From positions 7,819,501-7,883,500 of the forward strand of contig NZ_CP127173.1 of assembly GCF_030264295.1 (NCBI RefSeq): DNA of 64,000 bases, read 5' to 3'. The position numbers and the translations under genes were made by a program. Each line of letters starts with the position of its first letter. Within the stretch, counting starts at the first letter, position 1. Positions 18,279 through 27,934 of this stretch are shown here, one piece after another. The notes below the pieces were generated by a model. That model searched no databases. It saw only the letters and a list, made by a program, of their open reading frames with translations, and was not told the origin of the DNA. Source of the DNA: Amycolatopsis nalaikhensis (GTDB taxonomy: Bacteria > Actinomycetota > Actinomycetes > Mycobacteriales > Pseudonocardiaceae).

Positions 18279-21267
18279 ATGACCGACACTAAGGAATGGA
18301 CGTTCCCGGCCTCGTTCGGGCAAGAGCGGATCTGGCTGTCCAACCAGCTCGACCCGGCGTCCCCGGTGTACAACCTGCCCTGCCAGGTCCGGCAGGACCT
18401 GCCGCTCACCGAAGGCCAGTGGCGGGCCGCGCTCGGCGTGGTCGTCGGGCGGCACGAGGCCCTGCGCACGGCGTTCCGCATGGACGGCGGCGGCGCTCGT
18501 CCAGGTCGTGCACGCCGACGTCCCGATCGAGCCCGAGGTGCACGACCTGCGCGCGCACCCGGACCGGGAGGCCGAAGCGGCCCGGCTGGCCGAGGCGATC
18601 GCGCGGCGCCCGATCCCGCTGGACGCCGCCCCGCCGTGGCGGGCCCAGCTGGCCCGGCTCGGCGACGCCGACTGGCTGCTCACCTTCGTCGTGCACCACA
18701 CGGTGTTCGACGCCGGTTCGGTGCCGGTGCTGACCAGCGAGCTGAACGAGGCCTGCAACGCGGCCGCCGAAGGACGGCTGCCGAAGCTGCCCGAGCTGGC
18801 CATCCAGTACCCGGACTACTCGGCGTGGCAGCGCGGGCAGCTGCCGCTCGTGCGCGCCCAGCTCGACTACTGGCGCGAGCGGCTCGCCGGGGTGCCGCCG
18901 GTGCACAGCCTGCCGACCGACCGGCCGCGGCCCGCCGAGTTCGGGTTCGACGGCGACCAGGTCGACTTCACCCTGCCCGACGGACTCCTGGACAAAGTCG
19001 GCGAAGTCGGGCGCGGGCTGTCGGCGTCGCCGTTCATGGTGCTGCTGGCGTCGTACACCGCATTGCTGTCACGGCTCTCCGGCACGGACGACGTCGTCGT
19101 CGGGGTGCCGGTCGCCGGGCGGGACCTGCCGGAGCTGGCCCCGCTGATCGGCATGTTCGTCAACCAGCTCGCCATCCGCGTCGACTGCGGGGGCGAGCCG
19201 TCCTTCGCCGACCTGGTCGGCCGCGTCCGCACGGCCGTGCTGGACGCGATCGAGCACGGGCGCGTGCCGTTCCAGCTGGTCGCCGACGCGGTGCGCCCGG
19301 AGCGTGACCCGGCGGTGCAGGCGCTGTACCAGCTCGGGTTCAACTTCATCCCCGACTCCGGCATCGAGCCGGTCCGGTACGCCACGGCCAAGGACGACGT
19401 CGCGATCGACCTCACCGCGACCGGCGGACGGCTGCTGTACCGCACCGACCTGTTCGACCGGGCGACCGCGGAGTCCGTGGTGGACCGGTTCCTGCGCCTC
19501 CTGGTGGCCGCGGTCGACGACCCGGCCGTCGCGGTGGCCGACCTGCCGCTGCTCTCGGACGCCGAGCGCGTCCAGGTTCTCGAGGAGTGGAGCGGTTCGT
19601 CCACTGAGGACTCGCCGCTGTTCGTCGAGCGGTTCGAGGACCAGGTGCGCGCGACGCCCGACGTCGTCGCCATCGACCTCGGCGGGGTCCGGCTGACCTA
19701 CGCCGAGCTGAACGCGCGGGCCAACCGCGTCGCACACCGCCTCGGCGCCGGTGGCCTCGTCGGGATCTGCGCGCCGAACTCGGCCGACCTGGTCGTCGGC
19801 GTGCTCGGCGCGCTGAAGAGCGGCGCGGCTTACCTCCCGCTCGACCCGGCCGACCCGGCCGCGCGGCGGGCCCTGCTCCTGGCCGACGCCGGCGCGCGCG
19901 TGGTGCTCACCGCGGGCGACGTCGCGGTCGAGGGGGAGACCCTCGCCCTCGACGACCCGGCGGGGTGGGCGGACTCGTCCCCGGAGAACCCGGCCCGGCC
20001 GGGACCGGACGACCTCGCCTACGTGATCTACACCTCCGGCTCGACCGGGCGGCCGAAGGGCGTCCAGGTCGCGCACCGCGCGCTCGCCACCTACCTCGGC
20101 TGGGCCCGCGAGGCGTACCCGAGCCTGGCGGGCCGGGCGCTGCTGCACACGTCGGCCTCGTTCGACCTGACGGTGACCACGCTGCTGGGCCCGCTCACGG
20201 CCGGTGGTTCCCTTGTGGACACCGGACGACCGGACTTCGTCAAGGCGACCCCGACCCACCTCGCCGTGCTGCCGGAGGAGTCCTACCCCACCGGAGATCT
20301 GGTGCTCGGCGGTGAGGCTCTGCTGGGCGAAGCCGTGCGGCCGTTCTCCGGGATCGCGGTCACCAACGAATACGGCCCGACCGAGGCGACCGTCGGCTGC
20401 GTGGTCCACCGGCTCGAGGGGCCCGTCAGCGGGCCGGTGCCGATCGGCCGTCCGACACCCGGAACGCGGGTCTACGTCCTCGACGACCGGCTGCGGCCGG
20501 TCCCGCCCGGTGTCGCCGGGCAGCTGCACCTCGCCGGTATCCAGCTGGCCCAGGGCTACCTCGGGCGACCCGAGCTGACCGCCGAACGATTCTTGGACGG
20601 CCCGTTCGGGCGGATGTACGCCACCGGCGACCTCGCGCGCTGGCGCCGTGACGGCACCCTCGAGTACCTCGGCCGCACCGACGACCAGGTCAAGCTGCGC
20701 GGCCACCGGATCGAGCCCGGCGAAGTGGAAGCCGCGCTGCGGGAACTGCCGGACATCCGCGACGCGGCGGTGGCGGTGCGCGACGAAACGCTCGTCGGGT
20801 ACGTCGTCGGGAACGCCGACGGCGCGGCCGAAGCCCTGCGCGCCACCCTGCCGGAGTACCTGGTGCCGACCGTGTTCGTCACCCTCGACGCCCTGCCGGT
20901 GGCGGCGAGCGGCAAGCTCGACCGGGCCGCGCTGCCCGACCCCGAGCTCGGCGGGGACACCGAATACGTCGCCCCGAGCACGGCGGCCGAGGAGCTGGTC
21001 GCCGAGGTGCTCGGCGAACTGCTCGGCGTGGAGAAGCTCGGCGTGCACGACGACTTCTTCGCCCACGGCGGCAACTCGCTGCTGGCCATCCGCGCGATGG
21101 CCCGGATCCGCAAGCAGGTCGGCGTCGACCTGCCGGTCCGCGGCCTGTTCTCGTTCACCACGGTGGCCGGGCTGGCCGCCGAGGTCGAGCGGCGCCTGGA
21201 AGCCGACCTCGAAGCGCTCAGCGACGAAGAGGTCCGCGCCCAGCTGGCCGAAGGTGAGCAGGCGTGA
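18279..21267 (+). CDS. NRPS C-A-T predicted for asparagine, with an apparent frameshift in C
   Basis: ATG 18279 follows AGGAG. The C-domain start (FPASFGQERIWLSNQLDP through EALRTAFRMDGG) is read in one frame and the rest (ALVQVVHADVPIEPEV onward) in the next. Removing one base in the GGC-rich run 18484-18496 restores a 995-aa C-A-T protein. The C motif is HHTVFDAG instead of HHxxxDG. The adenylation domain has YTSGSTGRPKG, NEYGPTEATVG and a code I read as D-L-T-K-V-G-E-V-G-K, matching known asparagine domains. The carrier core is HGGNSLL. The shift may be a sequencing error, since everything downstream is intact; otherwise the C domain is broken. A start at 18508 would lack the C-domain N-terminus. 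Confidence 0.82.
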
Positions 21268-24200
21268 CGACGATCGACGAGACCAGCAGCGCGGCCGCCC
21301 GCCGCGCCCTGCTGGAACGGCGGCTGCGGCGGCGCGCCGAACCCGCCGCGACCATCACCCGGCGTCCGGACGGCGACCCGGTTCCGCTGTCGTACCAGCA
21401 GGAACGCGTCTGGTTCATGGAACAGTTCGCGCCCGGCACCACGTCCTACAACATCCCCGTGCCGATCCGGCTGACCGGACGGCTCGACGTCGGCGTGCTG
21501 CAAGCGGCCCTCGACGCCCTGCCGGTGCGGCACGAGGCGTTGCGGATGCGGTTCCCGGCCGGGGACGACGGGCAGCCGACCATCCACATTGAACCGACGG
21601 TCACCATGCCGCTGTCCATTGTGGATGCCGCGGACGAGGATGCGGCGCGAGCCGCCGTGGACGCCGCCGCGGCCGAGCCGTTCGACCTGGCCACCGGCCC
21701 GCTGCTGCGCGCGACCCTCGCCCGGATCTCGGACGACGAGCACCTCCTCGCCGTGTGCACCCACCACATCGTCGGTGACGGCTGGTCGGTCGACCTGCTG
21801 CTGCGCGACCTCGCGGCGCACTACCACGGCACGGCGGGCGCGTTGCCGGAGCTGACCATCGGCTACGGCGACTTCGCGCACTGGCAGCGCCGGACCCTGA
21901 CCGGCACCGAGCTGGACCGCCAGCTCGACCACTGGCAGCACACCCTCCGCGGCGTCGAACCCCTGGAGCTGCCGACCGACCGGCCGCGGCCGGCGACCCA
22001 GACGTTCGACGGCGCGATCCACGAGTTCTTCGTCGAGCAGGATCTCGCGCGGGCGCTCGGCGAGCTGAGCCGCGAGCACGGCGTCACCCTGTTCATGACG
22101 CTGCTGGCCGCCTACCAGGTGCTCCTGGCGCGGTACTCCGGGCAGGAGGACTTCGCGGTCGGGTCGTCGTCGGCCGGGCGCGGGCTGCCCGAGCTGGAAG
22201 GCGTCGTCGGCATGTTCATCAACATGCTGCCGCTGCGCGCCCAGCTCGACGGCGACCCGACGTTCGCGGAGCTGCTGGCGCGGACCCGGCGGCACGTGCT
22301 CGACGCGTTCGACCACGCCGACGTCCCGTTCGAGCGGCTGGTCACGGCGCTCGGCGTGCCGCGTGACGTCAGCCGGTCGCCGGTGTTCCAGGCGATGTTC
22401 GCGCTGCAGAACTACGAAATGGGCCGGCTGGACGCGGCCGGGAAGTCCGCGGTGGACTTCCGGTGGCTGCCGATGGACCTGCCCGCGACCCGGTTCGACT
22501 TCGAGTTCCACGCCATCGAGGTCTCCACCGGGCTGATCGGCAAGTTCGTGCACAACACCGCGCTGTTCGGCGCGGAGACGGTCGCCGGGATGGCGGACCG
22601 CCTGGTCACGCTGCTGCGCTCGATCGTCGCCGACCCGGCCCGGCCGGTGTCGGAGCTGGACCTGCTCGGCGCGCAGCGGGACCTGGTGCTGAACCGCTGG
22701 AACGCCACGGCGGGGGAGATCCCGCCGGGCACGCTCCACGGCCTGGTCGAAACGCAGGTCACGCGGACTCCGGACGCCCCCGCGCTGACCTTCCGCGGCG
22801 AGTCGCTGACCTACCGCGAGGTGGACGAGCGCGCCAACCGGCTCGCCCACCGCCTGCGGGACCTCGGCGTCGGGCCGGGCACGCTGGTCGGCGTCTTCGC
22901 GCAGCGGTCGTTCGAGCTCGTCGTCGCGCTGCTCGGCGTGCTCAAGGCGGGCGGCGCGTACGTGCCGCTCGATCCCGAGTACCCGGCCGACCGGCTCGCG
23001 TTCATGCTCGGCGACGCGGCCGCGCCGGTCGTGCTGACCCAGGCCGCCCTGCGTGACACCCTGCCCGGAACCACCGCGACCGTCGTCGTGCTCGACGACC
23101 TCGCCGAGACGGCCGGGCAGCCCGCCACGGCACCGGAACCCCTGGCGAGCGCGGAAGATCCCGCGTACGTCATCTACACCTCCGGCTCGACCGGGCGGCC
23201 GAAGGGCGTCCCGAACGGGCACCGCGGCATCGTCAACCGCCTCGGCTGGATGCAGGACGCCTACCGGCTCGACGGCTCGGACGCGGTGCTGCAGAAGACT
23301 CCGGCGAGCTTCGACGTCTCGGTGTGGGAGTTCTTCTGGCCGCTGCTCACCGGTGCCCGGCTGGTGCTCGCCGAGCCCGGCGGCCACAAGGACGCGGCCT
23401 ACCTGCGGGAGCTGCTGGTCACCGAAGGCATCACGACGGCGCACTTCGTGCCGTCGATGCTGACGTTGTTCCTCGCCGAGCCGGGGGTCGATGCCGTGAC
23501 GGCGTTGCGGCGGGTCGTCTGCAGCGGCGAAGAACTGCCGCTGGACACCGCCCGCGAGTTCGTCCGGCGGCTGCCGCACTGCGAACTGCACAACCTCTAC
23601 GGCCCGACCGAAGCCGCGATCGACGTCACCGCCTGGCACTGCACGCCCGAGGCGCTGGCCGAGGTGTCATCGGTGCCGATCGGGGCGCCGATCCGCAACA
23701 CCCGGATCTACGTCCTCGACCAGCGCGGCAACCCGTGCCCGGTAGGCGTTCCCGGCGAGCTGCACATCGCGGGCACGGGCCTGGCGCTGGGCTACCACAA
23801 CCGGCCGGAGCTGACGGCCGAGCGGTTCGTCCCGGACCCGTTCCACGGCGGCCGGATGTACCGCACCGGCGACCTCGCGCACTGGCGCCCGGACGGCACC
23901 CTCGGCTTCCTCGGGCGGCTCGACCATCAGGTCAAGCTGCGCGGCCTGCGCATCGAGCTGGGCGAGATCGAGACGGCGCTGCGTGAGCAGGACGGCGTCC
24001 GGGACGCGGCGGTGCTCGTCCGCGAGGACACGCCGGGGGACAAGCGGCTGGTCGGGTACGTCGTCGGCGACGCCGACCCCGCCGCGCTGCGGACGGCGTT
24101 GAAGCAGACGCTGCCGGACTACATGGTGCCGCCGTCGTTCGTCACCCTCGACGAGCTGCCGCTCACGCCGAACGGCAAGCTCGACCGCAAAGCCCTGCCC

Positions 24201-26675
24201 GCCCCGGTCGCCGCGCGGGACGCGAGCACGGCCCTCGTCGAGCCGTCGACCCCACTGCAAGTGCTGCTCGCCGACATCTGGCGGGACGTGCTCAAGGTCG
24301 ACGAGCTGGGCATCGACGACGACTTCTTCGACCTGGGCGGGCATTCGATGCTCGCCACCCAGGTCGTCGCGCGGATCGCGAAGGCCGGGCACCAAGCGGG
24401 CGTGATGGACCTGTTCCAGCACCGGACGATCCGCGACCTGGCGACGTTCCTCGAAGGCGACCGCGACGACTCGGGGCACCTGCTCTACGAACTGACCAAG
24501 CCGGTCGCGAAGCCGACGTTGACGTACGTCTGCTTCCCGTACGGCGGCGGCAGCGCGATCGTCTACCAGCCCCTCGCGGACGCGCTGCCCAGCGGGTATT
24601 CGCTGTTCTCGGTGGCGATCCCGGGCCACGACGTCGGCCTGTCCGAGGAGGCCGTGCCGTTCGACGAACTGGTCGAGCGCCTCGCCGACGAGGTCCTCGA
24701 GCGGATCGACGGCCCGCTGGCCATCTACGGGCACTGCGGTGTCGGCAACGCCCTCGCCGTCGGCGTCGCCCGGCGGCTCGAAGAACGCGGCCGGGCGCTC
24801 GAGGTCGTCCACATCGGCGCGATCTTCCCGTTCGCGCGGATCAAGGGCGCGGTCGGCACGCTGCGGACCCGGCTGGAGAAGCTGCGCAGCAACCGGTACT
24901 ACGCGAACTGGCTCAAGGGCATGGGCGTCGACACCGACGACCTCGACCCGGCGCAGGCCGACCGGATCATCAGCACCATGCGGGCCGACAGCCGCGCCGC
25001 CGAGGAGTACTTCAGCGGCCTGCTCGACGCCCGCGTCGCCAAGCTGCGCGCGCCGATCGTCTCGGTCGTCGGCTCGGAGGACCCGGTCACCGACTACTAC
25101 GCCGAGCGGTACCGCGAGTGGGAGTTCCTCACCGACCGCACCGCGCTCGTCGTGCTCGACCAGGCCGGGCACTTCTTCCTGCGCTACCGCGCGGACGAGC
25201 TGGCCGAGATCCTCACCAAGGTGCATCCCGCGCTGGACGACCCCGGCGAGCTGCACGTCTCGGCCCGGGGCGAGGACGCGGGCTGGGCGGTGCACGACAC
25301 CCACACGTCCACAGTGGACGAGAAGCCCGCGGTGAAGCCGAGCTTGGCCCGGTTCGTCACGGTCACCGTCGGCCAGCTGGTGTCCTCGACCGGCTCCGCC
25401 CTGACGTCGTTCGCGGTGCCGATCTGGCTCTACACGAAGACGGGCTCGGTCACCGACCTCGGCCTCCTCTGGGCGCTCGCATTGCTGTGCGGGGTCCTGG
25501 TGCTGCCGGTCGCGGGCGCGCTGGTCGACCGCGGTGACCGGCGGAAGATCATGATCGCGGCCAGCGCCGTCGCCGGGCTCATCCAGCTGGTGCTCGCGCT
25601 GCTGCTGACCACCGGAACCCCGCAGCTGTGGTTCATCTACCTGCTCATCCCGCTGGGGTCGGTGGCGGGCTCGCTGCAACGCATCGCTTACCAGTCGTCG
25701 GTGGCGCAGCTGGTGCCGAAGCAGTACCTCGGCCACGCGATGGGCCTCGCCCAGCTGTCCAACGGCTTCGCCCAGCTGCTCATGCCGGTGATCGCGGCCG
25801 GACTGCTGGCGGCCATCCAGCTGACCGGGATCCTGGTCCTCGACATGGCGAGCTACGTGTTCGCCATCGTCAGCCTGCTGTTCGTCCGGTTCCCCGACCT
25901 GCTCGGCTGGCGCCCGCGCGAGCCGCTGCTGACGGCGATCGCGGGCGGGCTGAAGTACTCGTGGAACCACCGCGGGTTCCGCACGATGCTGCTGTACTTC
26001 GCGCTGGCCAACGTCTTCCTGGCGCCCGCGCTGGTGCTCGTCTCGCCGCTGGTGCTGTCGTTCGGCACGGTCACCGACGTCGCCCAGGTCGCGCTGGCCG
26101 AGGCGGTCGGGGCCGTGGCCGGCGGCATCGGCATGGCGCTGTGGGGCGGCCCGCGGCACCGCCGGATGGTCGGCGTGCTCGTCGGCAACGTCGGCATCGC
26201 CCTCGGCAGCCTCGTGATGGGGCTGCGGCCGTCGCTGGTCGTGGTCGCCGCGGGCGTGTTCCTGCTGGCCGCGGCGATGGCGGTGTCGCAGGGCATCTAC
26301 GCGACGCTGGTGCAGGTCAAGGTGCCGCAGCGGTTCCACGGCCGGGTGTTCGCGATCAACCAGACGATCACCTGGTCCACGCTGCCGATCGGGTTCGCGG
26401 TGCTCGCGCCGCTGGCCGTCGGCTGGTTCTCGCCGCTGCTCGCGCCCGGCGGCGCCCTCGCGGGGTCCGTCGGCTCGGTCCTCGGCACCGGCGAAGGCCG
26501 CGGGGTCGGGCTCGCGTACGTCGTCTACGCACTCATCCTGCTGCTGATCAACGCCGGTGGGTTCGCGGTGCGGCTGCTGCGGCGGTTCGACACCGAGGTG
26601 CCCGACTCGCTGCCGGACGACCTGGTCGGCGCGCAGGAACGGGAGCGCAAGCTCGCCGGGAAGGAGGCGGCGTGA
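21264..26675 (+). CDS. NRPS C-A-T-TE predicted for serine, fused to an MFS exporter
   Basis: This 1803-aa protein overlaps its neighbours by GTGA at both ends. The condensation domain has SYQQERVWFMEQF and HHIVGDG (~167). The adenylation domain has YTSGSTGRPKG (~637) and a code I read as D-V-W-H-V-S-L-I-D-K, a classic serine signature. The carrier is DLGGHSML (~1023). The thioesterase (about 1085-1320) has FPYGGGSA and nucleophile elbow GHCGVG, with Cys (~1157) in place of Ser, then GSEDP and QAGHFF for Asp and His. From about 1350 to 1770 it is a DHA3-like major facilitator with about 11-12 membrane helices, including the GALVDRGDRRK loop after helix 2. One reading frame therefore joins chain termination to export at the membrane. 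Confidence 0.9.
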   Translation: MTTIDETSSAAARRALLERRLRRRAEPAATITRRPDGDPVPLSYQQERVWFMEQFAPGTTSYNIPVPIRLTGRLDVGVLQAALDALPVRHEALRMRFPAGDDGQPTIHIEPTVTMPLSIVDAADEDAARAAVDAAAAEPFDLATGPLLRATLARISDDEHLLAVCTHHIVGDGWSVDLLLRDLAAHYHGTAGALPELTIGYGDFAHWQRRTLTGTELDRQLDHWQHTLRGVEPLELPTDRPRPATQTFDGAIHEFFVEQDLARALGELSREHGVTLFMTLLAAYQVLLARYSGQEDFAVGSSSAGRGLPELEGVVGMFINMLPLRAQLDGDPTFAELLARTRRHVLDAFDHADVPFERLVTALGVPRDVSRSPVFQAMFALQNYEMGRLDAAGKSAVDFRWLPMDLPATRFDFEFHAIEVSTGLIGKFVHNTALFGAETVAGMADRLVTLLRSIVADPARPVSELDLLGAQRDLVLNRWNATAGEIPPGTLHGLVETQVTRTPDAPALTFRGESLTYREVDERANRLAHRLRDLGVGPGTLVGVFAQRSFELVVALLGVLKAGGAYVPLDPEYPADRLAFMLGDAAAPVVLTQAALRDTLPGTTATVVVLDDLAETAGQPATAPEPLASAEDPAYVIYTSGSTGRPKGVPNGHRGIVNRLGWMQDAYRLDGSDAVLQKTPASFDVSVWEFFWPLLTGARLVLAEPGGHKDAAYLRELLVTEGITTAHFVPSMLTLFLAEPGVDAVTALRRVVCSGEELPLDTAREFVRRLPHCELHNLYGPTEAAIDVTAWHCTPEALAEVSSVPIGAPIRNTRIYVLDQRGNPCPVGVPGELHIAGTGLALGYHNRPELTAERFVPDPFHGGRMYRTGDLAHWRPDGTLGFLGRLDHQVKLRGLRIELGEIETALREQDGVRDAAVLVREDTPGDKRLVGYVVGDADPAALRTALKQTLPDYMVPPSFVTLDELPLTPNGKLDRKALPAPVAARDASTALVEPSTPLQVLLADIWRDVLKVDELGIDDDFFDLGGHSMLATQVVARIAKAGHQAGVMDLFQHRTIRDLATFLEGDRDDSGHLLYELTKPVAKPTLTYVCFPYGGGSAIVYQPLADALPSGYSLFSVAIPGHDVGLSEEAVPFDELVERLADEVLERIDGPLAIYGHCGVGNALAVGVARRLEERGRALEVVHIGAIFPFARIKGAVGTLRTRLEKLRSNRYYANWLKGMGVDTDDLDPAQADRIISTMRADSRAAEEYFSGLLDARVAKLRAPIVSVVGSEDPVTDYYAERYREWEFLTDRTALVVLDQAGHFFLRYRADELAEILTKVHPALDDPGELHVSARGEDAGWAVHDTHTSTVDEKPAVKPSLARFVTVTVGQLVSSTGSALTSFAVPIWLYTKTGSVTDLGLLWALALLCGVLVLPVAGALVDRGDRRKIMIAASAVAGLIQLVLALLLTTGTPQLWFIYLLIPLGSVAGSLQRIAYQSSVAQLVPKQYLGHAMGLAQLSNGFAQLLMPVIAAGLLAAIQLTGILVLDMASYVFAIVSLLFVRFPDLLGWRPREPLLTAIAGGLKYSWNHRGFRTMLLYFALANVFLAPALVLVSPLVLSFGTVTDVAQVALAEAVGAVAGGIGMALWGGPRHRRMVGVLVGNVGIALGSLVMGLRPSLVVVAAGVFLLAAAMAVSQGIYATLVQVKVPQRFHGRVFAINQTITWSTLPIGFAVLAPLAVGWFSPLLAPGGALAGSVGSVLGTGEGRGVGLAYVVYALILLLINAGGFAVRLLRRFDTEVPDSLPDDLVGAQERERKLAGKEAA

Positions 26676-27934
26676 GCGTCGTGGTGCTGATCAGGGAGGC
26701 TCGCGGGCACTGGGTCGGGGAAGTGGCTGCCGCCGTGCACGCGGCGGGCCACCGGGCGGTGCTGCTCGCGCCGCCGATCGACGCGGCCGAACGCGCGTCG
26801 CTCAGCACGGTCGTGGACGAGATCGTGGCCGTCGAGGACGTCTACGACGCCGAAGCCGTCGCAGCGAAGATCTGCTCGGCTTTCGGGATCCCGGCCGCGG
26901 TCGTGACCGGCTCGGACGGGGCCATCGTGAGCACCGCCCGGGTCGCGGAGCTGCTCGGCGTCGCCCGCTGCCCGGCTTCGGTGTTCGCCCGGTGCGCCGA
27001 CAAGTCCGCCGTCCGCGAAGCCCTCGCGGCGGCCGGGCTGCCGGGGCCCGCGTTCGCGCTGATCTCGTCGGCTGCGGAAGCTGCCGCCGTGGCGGAGCGG
27101 GTCGGGCTGCCCGCGATCGTCAAGCCGGTCAACGGGGCGGGCAGCAACCTCGTCCGGACGGTGTCCACAGTGGAGGAACTGGCAGCGGCCTACGAGCTGC
27201 TGGCCGCGCGGCTGCCCGAGTCGCCGGACCCGCGCTACCGCCGCCGGTTGGGCGCCCTCGACCCGGCGCAGACGTTCCTCGTCGAGGGTCTGCTGCGGGG
27301 CCCGGAGTACGCGGTGGACGTGCTCGTCCGGGACGGTGTCGTCGAGCCGGTCGAAATTCTCGACAAGCCGCTGATCGACGAGCGCAAGTTCGAGCTGGCC
27401 CTGTCCTGCCCGCCTGCGGGGTTGTCCGAGGAGCGAGCCGCGCTGGTCACCGACGCCGCGTCGGCCGCGGTGCGCGCCCTCGGCCTGGACAACACGGTCG
27501 CGCACGTCGAGGTGATCGACGACGCCGACCGCGGCCCGACGATCGTCGAGGTCAACGCGGGCCGCCCGGCGGGCTCGATCATGCCGCTGCTGGCCAAGCT
27601 GCGCACCGGCATCGACGTCTTCGCCGAGCTGACCGCCCTCGCTCTCGGCGCGCCGCCACCGGCACGGGAACCGGCGAAACTGCCGATCCCGCTGGGCATG
27701 CTGATCCTGTACGCCTCGGGTTCCGGCCGCCTGAAGGAGGTCGGCGGGCTGGACGAGGTCGCCGAGCTGCCGGAGGTGGTCGACGTCGTCACCACGGTGT
27801 CGCCGGGGCAGGTGCTCACCGACGAGCAGGAGACCTACGCGGTCAACCTGGTCGTCGCCGGGTTCGCCGACCACGACGACCTCGCCGCCCTGCACGCCGA
27901 GGCGAGCAAGCTGATCCGGCTGGAGGTGGAATGA
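26672..27934 (+). CDS. ATP-grasp ligase (first of a tandem pair)
   Basis: This 420-aa protein starts at GTG 26672 behind AAGGAGG, inside the stop of the NRPS-MFS gene. ATP-grasp features are the pre-ATP domain (1-95), the phosphate-binding strand IVKPVNGAGSNLV (~150), the segment FLVEGLLRGPEYAVDVLVRD (~203-222), and the Mg-binding strand IVEVNAGRPAGS (~290). The overall pattern resembles L-amino-acid ligases that join a carboxylate to an amine through an acyl-phosphate. The next gene is a paralogue of exactly the same length, clearly arising by duplication. Likely roles are amide formation on a precursor, on the released peptide, or in self-protection. Substrates are unknown. Confidence 0.85.
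   Translation: MSVVVLIREARGHWVGEVAAAVHAAGHRAVLLAPPIDAAERASLSTVVDEIVAVEDVYDAEAVAAKICSAFGIPAAVVTGSDGAIVSTARVAELLGVARCPASVFARCADKSAVREALAAAGLPGPAFALISSAAEAAAVAERVGLPAIVKPVNGAGSNLVRTVSTVEELAAAYELLAARLPESPDPRYRRRLGALDPAQTFLVEGLLRGPEYAVDVLVRDGVVEPVEILDKPLIDERKFELALSCPPAGLSEERAALVTDAASAAVRALGLDNTVAHVEVIDDADRGPTIVEVNAGRPAGSIMPLLAKLRTGIDVFAELTALALGAPPPAREPAKLPIPLGMLILYASGSGRLKEVGGLDEVAELPEVVDVVTTVSPGQVLTDEQETYAVNLVVAGFADHDDLAALHAEASKLIRLEVE

Noticed and set aside
18279..19307. A separate 342-aa protein at the front of the asparagine module
   Set aside because: Only its first 70 residues have C-domain features; the rest is a shifted frame of the real NRPS. The C-domain features continue in the next frame, so this is a frameshift.
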